Source: Flavobacteriales bacterium
GTDB lineage: Bacteria > Bacteroidota > Bacteroidia > Flavobacteriales_D > Sanyastnellaceae
Assembly: GCA_947460525.1 (NCBI GenBank)
Contig: CANHIV010000097.1
Coordinates: 1-5,494, forward strand
Reading direction: 5' to 3'
Length of the DNA stretch: 5,494 bases
This document shows positions 1 through 5,494 of the stretch, in pieces. A model generated the notes under the pieces. It had not been told where the DNA came from. It ran no database searches and was given only the letters and a program-made list of their open reading frames with translations. Position numbers and translations under genes: made by a program. The number at the start of each line of letters is the position of its first letter. The first letter of the stretch is position 1.

Positions 1-1473
1 GATAAAATGAATTTTGATATTCATGATATTCGAAGATTCAAGCAAGATGAGCAAGTACGCAGTTTGATACGTTCAGCCGATGCGATAGGATGTTTTTACG
101 TCGAGTCGCCTGCGATGCGCATGTTATTGGGCAAGTTGCAGGTGGATGATTATTTGGGCTTGGTAGCGGCGAGTTCGGTGATACGCCCTGGTGTATCCAA
201 GAGCGGGATGATGCGCGAGTTTATATTGCGACAGCGCATACCTGAGAGAAGAAAAGAGGCCCATCCGGTGTTGCTGGATCTGATGCCGGAAACCTATGGC
301 ATCATGGTGTACCAAGAGGATGTCATCAAAGTAGCGCATTATTATGGAGGGTTGACATTGGGAGAAGCCGATGCCTTGCGCCGTGGAATGAGTGGCAAGT
401 TTAGAGGAAGAGAGGAGTTTGAAAAAGCCCGCGATCAGTTCATAGAAAACGCATTGCAAAAGGGGCATCCATTACCGGAGATAGTGGAGATTTGGCGCCA
501 AATTGAAAGCTTTGCAGGGTATGCATTTGCAAAGGGACACAGCGCATCTTATGCCGTGGAGAGTTTTCAAAGTTTATTTCTCAAGGCATACTTCCCTTTG
601 GAGTACATGGTGGCGACTTTGAACAATGGAGGGGGATTTTATTCTGTTGAATTTTATGTCCACGAAGCACGAAGGAAAGGAGCGCAGGTAGAGCCGCCAT
701 GTGTGCAGCAGAGCAGTGCGGTATCCTTAATTCGCGGGAAGACAATATTTCTAGGATTGGGAATAGTCAAGGATTTGGATCATCCTGTCATCGAAAGAAT
801 TTTACAAGCCCAAGCCAATGGACCATTCTTGGATTTTAATGATTTCATTGATCGTGTTCATTTGGGTTTGGAGCAATGCGTGCTGTTGATTCGCGTTGGC
901 GCCTTGCGGTTTACGGGAGAGCCGAAGAAGCGGTTGTTGTGGAAGGCGCAGATTTATTTCAATCAGAAAATGGATGATGCACAGTCTACGCTCTTTGGTG
1001 TGGAGCGGAAGACTTTTGAAATTCCGGAGTTGGAGCACCATCCCTTGGAAGAGGTGTATGATCAGATGGAGCTTTTGGGCTTCCCGCTCACCAGTCCTTT
1101 TCAATGGGTGGCTGAGGCCAAGGAGCCACACGTTTGCGCCAAGGATTTGCCCCAGCACTTGGGACAAGAGGTAGTGGCCTATGGCTATTACATCACGGCC
1201 AAGTCTACCCGAACTTCCAAAGGAGAGCGCATGTACTTTGGCAACTTCATTGATGAACAAGGAGAATTTTTAGATACGGCGCATTTTCCAAGCACACAAT
1301 TGCGGAATATGCAGTGGCAAGGGCAGGGCGTGTATTATTTGAAAGGAAGAGTGATTGAAGAAATGGGGGTGATGAATATCGAAGTGCATGCGATGCGCAA
1401 ATTGGCGTACCAAGAGGATCCGAGATATGCAGATCTAAGAGCCGCAGAGAAAACAAAAAGAGGAAAAAAATAG
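1..1473 (+). CDS. dnaE: DNA polymerase III alpha subunit, short Bacteroidota form (C-terminal part, 5' end outside window)
   Basis: This is the C-terminal half of a C-family DNA polymerase, which adds dNTPs to a primer on template DNA in the cytoplasm. The frame is open to base 1, so the ATG at 7 is internal and the start lies upstream. Counting from that Met: residues 28-75 (GCFYVESPAMRML, RPGVSKSGMM) and 97-183 (YGIMVYQEDV, LRRGMSGK, FAGYAFAKGHSASYA) match the DnaE fingers region. The helix-hairpin-helix part is near 255-315, a QSTLF clamp-binding motif is at 326-330, and an OB fold lies at about 388-470. The protein ends in a lysine-rich tail (KTKRGKK) soon after the OB fold, so it lacks the tau-binding C-terminal domain of E. 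coli DnaE. The catalytic aspartates would be upstream of the window. RPGVSKSGMM in place of the usual RPGP motif fits the second, short DnaE (about 1000 residues) of Bacteroidota rather than the long main replicase. Family assignment is very sure; the accessory or error-prone role is inferred. Confidence 0.95.
   Translation, partial: DKMNFDIHDIRRFKQDEQVRSLIRSADAIGCFYVESPAMRMLLGKLQVDDYLGLVAASSVIRPGVSKSGMMREFILRQRIPERRKEAHPVLLDLMPETYGIMVYQEDVIKVAHYYGGLTLGEADALRRGMSGKFRGREEFEKARDQFIENALQKGHPLPEIVEIWRQIESFAGYAFAKGHSASYAVESFQSLFLKAYFPLEYMVATLNNGGGFYSVEFYVHEARRKGAQVEPPCVQQSSAVSLIRGKTIFLGLGIVKDLDHPVIERILQAQANGPFLDFNDFIDRVHLGLEQCVLLIRVGALRFTGEPKKRLLWKAQIYFNQKMDDAQSTLFGVERKTFEIPELEHHPLEEVYDQMELLGFPLTSPFQWVAEAKEPHVCAKDLPQHLGQEVVAYGYYITAKSTRTSKGERMYFGNFIDEQGEFLDTAHFPSTQLRNMQWQGQGVYYLKGRVIEEMGVMNIEVHAMRKLAYQEDPRYADLRAAEKTKRGKK
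982..996 (+). other. Sliding-clamp (beta) binding motif QSTLF within DnaE
   Basis: The codons read Gln-Ser-Thr-Leu-Phe followed by Gly-Val. This fits the loose beta-clamp consensus (Q, two variable residues, hydrophobic, F). It lies between the helix-hairpin-helix region and the OB fold, the same place as QADMFGV in E. coli DnaE. It suggests that this polymerase can bind the clamp directly. The match and its position are seen in the sequence; binding is inferred. Confidence 0.7.
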
Positions 1474-1486
1474 TATCTTGCCCGCC

Positions 1487-3799
1487 ATGTTGGCTAGACA
1501 CATTATTTTATTTTTCTTGATCATTTGGCGAGGTAGCATTCTGGCTCAGGAAGTTCATTTTCATGTTGTAGAAAAAGACAAGGAAGAAGCTGTTCCCGGC
1601 GCTCTGATTGTGTTCAATTCCAATGAGCATCAAATGACCGATTGGAAAGGAGAGGCCGTAGCCGTAGTCAAGGGCTCTAGCGCGATTGCGATTAAAATGT
1701 TGGGTTACCAAGAGGTGTATTGGCAAAAGGAAGAATGGTCAGCCAAGCTGGAAATGCGCGCGGATGGTCATTTTCATTTGTTCGTTGCATTGTCACCAAT
1801 AGCCAATGAATCTTCCACCTTGGTGGTGAGCTCATCTTTGTATGGGAGATCGATCAGAGAGAATTCACAAAGTATTGAGCGAATAGATGGTCGCGATGTC
1901 ATGCGCAAAAGAACCACGGATTTGTCCGCGGCATTGGAGCGTGTTCCAGGCGTGACCATCGTGGATGGGCAAGCCAGTTTTAGAGGAGGCAGTGGCTATT
2001 CGTATGGTGCAGGCAGCAGGGTGTTGTTGGTATTGGATGATGTGCCGTTGCTTACCGCAGACCGCAATGACATCAAGTGGAATTATATCCCCATTGAATT
2101 GATGGACGCGATGGAAGTAGTGAAAGGAGCTTCTTCTGTGCAGTATGGTTCATCAGCACTGAATGGCGTAGTGAATGTCAGAACCTTGGTCCCGACATCT
2201 CAACCATCAGGCATGATACAATACTATTATACGGGCTACGACGCGCCTTCTGTACCCAATGCCAAATGGTGGGGCAGTGCGGACACCTCCAATAGTGGGA
2301 AGTTGCCCTATCAAACGGGTTATTTGTTTCGTTACGGTCAGCAAACAGGAAATTGCAAGTGGATGATTGGGGGAGCTGTTCATGCCGCCAATGGATGGAT
2401 CAGAGGGGAGGATGAGCGACGTCAAAGATGGTCATTTAAAACAAAGTGGAAATTACCGAAATGGAAAAATACGCAGTGGGGTGTCAATGGCTTGGTCATG
2501 CGTCAACGCATGAGTTCGTCTCTTTTTTGGCAGAATGATAGCACAGGCGCTTTCCTTGCTGGCAATGCCATTGCGACGTACAATGATCTTTGGATGAACA
2601 TCGACCCGTGGTTGGAGCATGTGGACAGGAAAGGCAATTTGCACTCTTTGAAAGCCAGGTATTATAGTTCGTTTTTTCCAGATGGAAAATCGTTTTCGCA
2701 AGGTGTTCAATTGCATCAATTGACTTATCGATGGATCCACCATACGACTTGGGGATTGGAGTGGTTGCTGGGCGCCAATGCAACGGGATTTGGATTTAAG
2801 GATGCAGCCTTTGGTGGTCGGCATGAAGGTGCAATGGCAGGTCTTTTTACGCAGGGCGATTGGGGATGGAAAAAATGGCATGTGTCTTCAGGACTCCGCA
2901 TCGAACAATACGCGTTGGAAGGATTGCATCCGCAGGCCATGCCGGTTGGGCGTATTGGGGTTACTTACTCCATGAATTCCCACCATACCCTGCGCGCTTC
3001 ATATGTGCAAGGCTATCGTTTTCCTTCTCCAGCGGAGCGTTTTGTTCGCTACACGATTGATCAAATCAACATATATCCCAACATCGATGTGGTACCTGAG
3101 CAAGGATGGAATGCAGAAGTGGGACATAAGGCCATTTGGGAAAAAGAAGAGTTGCAGGTAACCTGGGACAATGCATTGTTTTTAACGCGCTATCGAAATT
3201 TGATTGAGTTCACTTTTGGTCGATGGGGAGCCTTGACGGATACCTTGTTTGGTTTGGGTTACAAAAGCATCAATGTGCCCGATGCACAAATTGGTGGATG
3301 GGAGACTTCAGTCAATGTGAATGGCAAGTACAGAGGTTGGGAATGGCATGGATTGGGCGGGTATACTTACCTGTTACCTGTAGATTTGAGTCAATACGAT
3401 GGCGGAAAAAATTTGGGGCAATATGGTCAATCGCTTTTGACAGAATTTTCAAGTAAAGATACTGCCTCTTATATCCTGCGTTATCGGTTCAAGCACATGG
3501 CCAAGTTTAATTTGGATGTATCCAAGGGCAAATGGGGAGCGGGTGTTGGTTGGCGCTATTACAGTTTTATGCAAAAAGTGGATCCTGTTTTGGAGTGGTT
3601 TATTCCTGGGTTGTCGCATTATCGCACTACCCAAAATCATGGTACACACATTTTGGATGCAAGAGTATTTTACCATGTTTCTGATCAGTTGTCTTGTAGT
3701 ATTCAAGTGCAAAATATCTTGAATGCCTTTTACGCAACGCGTCCTGCAAAACCAGATGCCCCAAGGAATCTGAGTGTGCAGTTTACTTGGAAAATATAG
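1487..3799 (+). CDS. TonB-dependent outer-membrane receptor with N-terminal carboxypeptidase-regulatory-like domain
   Basis: This is a 770-residue outer-membrane receptor that would import a scarce ligand using TonB-ExbBD energy. From the ATG at 1487: residues 1-20 form a signal peptide (Arg at 4, hydrophobic core ILFFLII, likely cut after SILA). Residues 21-100 resemble a CarboxypepD_reg-like beta-sandwich (AVPGALIVF, a DWKGEA turn, LGYQEV). The plug spans about 112-236, with LERVPGV, ASFRGGSGYSYG, VLLVLDDVPL, KWNYIPIE and VVKGASSVQYGSSALNG. The rest is a 22-strand-type barrel with alternating aromatic strands, ending NLSVQFTWKI. An in-frame TTG at 1478 would add three residues. I prefer the ATG because the signal peptide is then compact, and neither start has a well-spaced Shine-Dalgarno. 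It begins 13 bases after the dnaE stop, so co-transcription is likely. There is no SusD-like partner beside it, so a polysaccharide-utilisation role is not supported. The ligand could be a siderophore, cobalamin, a metal or a peptide; the sequence does not say. The barrel is unusually rich in tryptophan. Confidence 0.93.
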   Translation: MLARHIILFFLIIWRGSILAQEVHFHVVEKDKEEAVPGALIVFNSNEHQMTDWKGEAVAVVKGSSAIAIKMLGYQEVYWQKEEWSAKLEMRADGHFHLFVALSPIANESSTLVVSSSLYGRSIRENSQSIERIDGRDVMRKRTTDLSAALERVPGVTIVDGQASFRGGSGYSYGAGSRVLLVLDDVPLLTADRNDIKWNYIPIELMDAMEVVKGASSVQYGSSALNGVVNVRTLVPTSQPSGMIQYYYTGYDAPSVPNAKWWGSADTSNSGKLPYQTGYLFRYGQQTGNCKWMIGGAVHAANGWIRGEDERRQRWSFKTKWKLPKWKNTQWGVNGLVMRQRMSSSLFWQNDSTGAFLAGNAIATYNDLWMNIDPWLEHVDRKGNLHSLKARYYSSFFPDGKSFSQGVQLHQLTYRWIHHTTWGLEWLLGANATGFGFKDAAFGGRHEGAMAGLFTQGDWGWKKWHVSSGLRIEQYALEGLHPQAMPVGRIGVTYSMNSHHTLRASYVQGYRFPSPAERFVRYTIDQINIYPNIDVVPEQGWNAEVGHKAIWEKEELQVTWDNALFLTRYRNLIEFTFGRWGALTDTLFGLGYKSINVPDAQIGGWETSVNVNGKYRGWEWHGLGGYTYLLPVDLSQYDGGKNLGQYGQSLLTEFSSKDTASYILRYRFKHMAKFNLDVSKGKWGAGVGWRYYSFMQKVDPVLEWFIPGLSHYRTTQNHGTHILDARVFYHVSDQLSCSIQVQNILNAFYATRPAKPDAPRNLSVQFTWKI

Positions 3800-3807
3800 T
3801 GTTTGAT

Positions 3808-4371
3808 TTAAGAGGCATTGACCACATTCATGGCCCGTTCTAATCCAATTTGGGAAAAGAGCAAACATCCGTCGGCTGCCTTTTCAATTCTTGTGTCCAA
3901 GGTTTTCAATTCTTCATCACCCCAAACACCAAGCACGTAATCGACTTGTTTGCCTTTTGAGAATTCATTGCCAACACCAAATCTCAGGCGCGGATATAGA
4001 TCATTGCCCAAAATACTTTGAATGTGTTTGAGACCATTGTGTCCACCATCGCTGCCTTTGGGACGCATGCGCAATTTTCCAAATGGCAACGCTAGATCAT
4101 CGGTAACGATTAACGTGTTGGCGGCGGCAATTTTCTCTTCCTGCATCCAATACCTTACGGCATTACCGCTAAGATTCATGTAGGTTGCGGGTTTGATAAG
4201 AATGAGCAATTTCCCTTTCACTTTGATTTCGCACACATCTGCATACCTGGCTGTGCGCCAAGTTCCACCGTGTTTATGGGCCAAATAATTGACTACGTCA
4301 AACCCAATGTTGTGTCGGGTGTTGTTGTATTCATGACCAATATTGCCTAATCCTACGATGAGAAATTTCAT
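3808..4371 (-). CDS. pth: Peptidyl-tRNA hydrolase (Pth)
   Basis: Pth cleaves the ester bond of peptidyl-tRNAs that drop off the ribosome, freeing tRNA for reuse; it is a cytoplasmic monomer and usually essential in bacteria. The 187-residue product is close to the E. coli length (194) and covers the whole fold. The catalytic and binding residues are all present: Asn10 in GLGNIG, His20 in NNTRHNIGF (the catalytic histidine), Asn66 in PATYMNLSG, Asp91 in VTDDLALPFG, and His111/Asn112 in GSDGGHNGLK. The ATG start places GLGN and the histidine exactly where the family has them. There is no Shine-Dalgarno; the bases just upstream are A/T-rich and form the tail of a terminator that ends 12 bases before the start. 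The gene converges on the TonB-dependent receptor gene with 8 bases between stops. In many Bacteroidota pth sits next to the ribosomal protein L25 gene; that gene is not in this window. Confidence 0.98.
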   Translation of the reverse strand: MKFLIVGLGNIGHEYNNTRHNIGFDVVNYLAHKHGGTWRTARYADVCEIKVKGKLLILIKPATYMNLSGNAVRYWMQEEKIAAANTLIVTDDLALPFGKLRMRPKGSDGGHNGLKHIQSILGNDLYPRLRFGVGNEFSKGKQVDYVLGVWGDEELKTLDTRIEKAADGCLLFSQIGLERAMNVVNAS

Positions 4372-4382
4372 GAGGTAAAAAT

Positions 4383-4410
4383 AAAAAAGGGCAGTGAGAA
4401 CTGCCCTTTT
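4383..4410 (-). terminator. Rho-independent terminator of the sorting-domain protein gene
   Basis: A perfect inverted repeat (GGGCAGT at 4389-4395, ACTGCCC at 4400-4406) encloses a 4-base loop, and flanking A and T runs extend the stem to 11 base pairs. Read on the minus strand, it is followed by six T, then A, then five T. It lies 22 bases after the stop of the minus-strand gene ending at 4432, so that is the gene it most plausibly ends. The plus strand also has a short T run after the stem, so it could work both ways, but no plus-strand gene feeds into it. The 3' end of the structure is only 12 bases from the pth start codon. Confidence 0.9.
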
Positions 4411-4431
4411 AATTTGAAAGATTCCAATCTT

Positions 4432-5494
4432 TTATTGGATGATTACTTTTTCTACACAGGTTTTGCCCAAATCATTTAGGGTTTCAATGATGTAAACCCC
4501 TGCAGCCCATGATTGCGTATCCATCATCCATTGTGTTTGACTTCCGCTCATGCGTGCAACCTCTTTGCCCATGGCATCGCGAACAATCACTTGCTCAATG
4601 ATGGCGTTGTTGTTGCGAATGGTGATTTGATTCCAACCGTTTAAAACCTGAAGGCGATCAGTCAAAGCCACAGTGTTTTGTTCTGGTGCACATTGTCCAT
4701 CTGGACAAGAAACGATTTTTCCAACTTGACCTTTGAAGTTGTCATTGAAAGTCAAACGGATGTTCATTTCAGTGGTGATCATCACCCATTCGTTCTGGTT
4801 CAAATTGCTCCAAGCTATACCGTCTGTTGATACTTGAAGTCCTGCAGCATCAGCTACAAAGTACCATTGTGATGCATCGGGAATCGCTTCAAAAACCAAA
4901 CGTGATTGCGATACGCCGTTGCCTTGAAGATCAAGTGCAACAGGGACGATTTGTTGTTGTTCTTCCGCGATTGATGCAGACATCAACGGGTAATTTTCTG
5001 AAGAAGTGAAACTCAAATTTCCGCTGTTAATTGAGGCATCGAATAAATCGAAAACATCATAACCTTCATCAAATTTTTCAGAACTTCCATGCTCAAGAAC
5101 GATCGTAGAAACATCGGAAGCCTTGTTGGCAGCATCGTACAAACGCACCATCAAGGGTTGGTTTTGTACGTAAGTTCTTTCAAATCCTTTGGGGCTGCAA
5201 CGATTGACTTTGGCGCTCTCACTGAAGTTCAAGCTTTGGCTAGCGCCAGTGGCAATAACGAAGAAGCTTTGGCTATGTGGGATATAACGACCGATTCCAT
5301 CAGGATAGCCGGTAGAGGTATTGAAAGAACCGTTGTTGGCATTAAAATACAAGTAGTTGGAAGATTGATAATCGTAGATGTAGTAGGCACCAACGTTGGA
5401 ACTAGAAGCTTCAACGGTCATCCAATCAATTTCAGATGGATACGGATTGCCCACCAAGTTTCGGCCCCAAGATTCAGCAGGACCTGTTGCTGTA
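4432..5494 (-). CDS. Secreted/cell-surface protein with type IX secretion C-terminal sorting domain (C-terminal part, 5' end outside window)
   Basis: This is the last 353 or so residues of a larger exported protein. The frame stays open to the right edge (the last visible codons read TATGPAESWGRN), so the TTG at 5457 is internal and the real start lies beyond the window. Counting from that TTG codon: residues 1-80 hold the NLVGNPYPSEIDW motif and a GRYIPHSQSFFV segment, both common in the region just before the sorting tail of Bacteroidota surface proteins. Residues 100-250 are a beta-rich domain with the typical FDEGYDVFDLF turn. A CPDGQC linker sits at 251-256. A Por-secretion tail fills about 267-341 (IIEQVIVRDAMGKEVAR, then SWAAGVYIIE, ending KVIIQ). 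The protein would cross the inner membrane by Sec, the outer membrane by the type IX system, and be attached to the surface or released. The functional N-terminal domain is not visible, so no activity can be assigned. Its transcript ends at the terminator 22 bases downstream. Confidence 0.9.
   Translation of the reverse strand, partial: TATGPAESWGRNLVGNPYPSEIDWMTVEASSSNVGAYYIYDYQSSNYLYFNANNGSFNTSTGYPDGIGRYIPHSQSFFVIATGASQSLNFSESAKVNRCSPKGFERTYVQNQPLMVRLYDAANKASDVSTIVLEHGSSEKFDEGYDVFDLFDASINSGNLSFTSSENYPLMSASIAEEQQQIVPVALDLQGNGVSQSRLVFEAIPDASQWYFVADAAGLQVSTDGIAWSNLNQNEWVMITTEMNIRLTFNDNFKGQVGKIVSCPDGQCAPEQNTVALTDRLQVLNGWNQITIRNNNAIIEQVIVRDAMGKEVARMSGSQTQWMMDTQSWAAGVYIIETLNDLGKTCVEKVIIQ
4435..4659 (-). 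other. Type IX secretion C-terminal sorting domain (type A, Por secretion tail)
   Basis: The last 75 or so residues of the right-edge protein form a small beta-sandwich signal recognised by the type IX secretion machinery and normally removed by the PorU sortase. Visible hallmarks are the IVRDAMGKEVAR strand-turn-strand, the WAAGVYIIE motif (family pattern: L/W, two residues, GVYI), and the closing basic-hydrophobic strand VEKVIIQ. One cysteine lies in the domain (GKTCVEK), which is uncommon but not disabling. This domain implies that the genome carries a full type IX system elsewhere. Confidence 0.92.

Noticed and set aside
802..1260. Minus-strand open frame of 152 codons inside dnaE
   Set aside because: It lies wholly opposite strongly conserved DnaE sequence, and its translation shows no recognisable domain.
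1331..1341. Possible Bacteroidota promoter -7 element (TATTATTTG) in late dnaE ahead of the receptor
   Set aside because: The spacing is one base off the TAnnTTTG consensus and I see no convincing -33 TTG; it is within coding sequence, so a chance match is likely.
2453..2881. Minus-strand open frame of 142 codons (and overlapping ones) inside the receptor gene
   Set aside because: It is antisense to the receptor barrel, with a composition that looks like a shadow of tryptophan and glycine codons; no domain or start context supports it.
1487..3799. Receptor as part of a SusC/SusD polysaccharide-utilisation locus
   Set aside because: No SusD-like lipoprotein or glycan enzyme is adjacent; the neighbours are dnaE and pth, and at 770 residues it is shorter than typical SusC proteins.
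3449..3868. Minus-strand open frame of 139 codons across the receptor-pth junction
   Set aside because: It overlaps both real genes in another frame, and its peptide has no recognisable motif.
4423..4439. Second small inverted repeat (TCCAAT/ATTGGA) over the stop codon of the right-edge gene
   Set aside because: It has only six A/T-rich base pairs and no T run of its own; the strong terminator just downstream explains transcript ending.

Overview
The window comes from the chromosome of a member of the Bacteroidota, most likely of the Flavobacteriales/Sphingobacteriales type; I cannot name the genus. Three signs point that way. The partial gene at the right edge encodes a secreted protein with a type IX secretion (Por secretion) C-terminal sorting domain. 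The outer-membrane receptor has the Bacteroidota layout of a carboxypeptidase-regulatory-like domain ahead of the plug. The first gene is the short DnaE variety typical of this phylum. Start codons also lack good Shine-Dalgarno sequences, which is usual in the phylum.

Layout: (1) 1-1473, plus strand: the C-terminal half of a short DNA polymerase III alpha subunit (DnaE), cut by the left edge. It holds the end of the polymerase core, the helix-hairpin-helix region, a clamp-binding motif and an OB fold. (2) 1487-3799, plus strand: a complete TonB-dependent outer-membrane receptor that begins 13 bases after the dnaE stop, so the two are probably co-transcribed. (3) 3808-4371, minus strand: complete peptidyl-tRNA hydrolase (pth), converging on the receptor gene with only 8 bases between the stop codons. 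(4) 4383-4410: a strong Rho-independent terminator, best read on the minus strand. (5) 4432-5494, minus strand: the C-terminal part of a large secreted or cell-surface protein, cut by the right edge.

The genes do not form one pathway. They cover DNA synthesis or repair, nutrient uptake, rescue of peptidyl-tRNA in translation, and an exported surface protein. The window is almost fully coding, with no gap over 61 bases and no RNA gene, CRISPR array, insertion sequence or prophage that I can see. I found no convincing new system. The points worth a second look are the domain make-up of the polymerase, the tight dnaE-receptor spacing, the convergent junction without a visible terminator, and the terminator sitting almost on the pth start codon.
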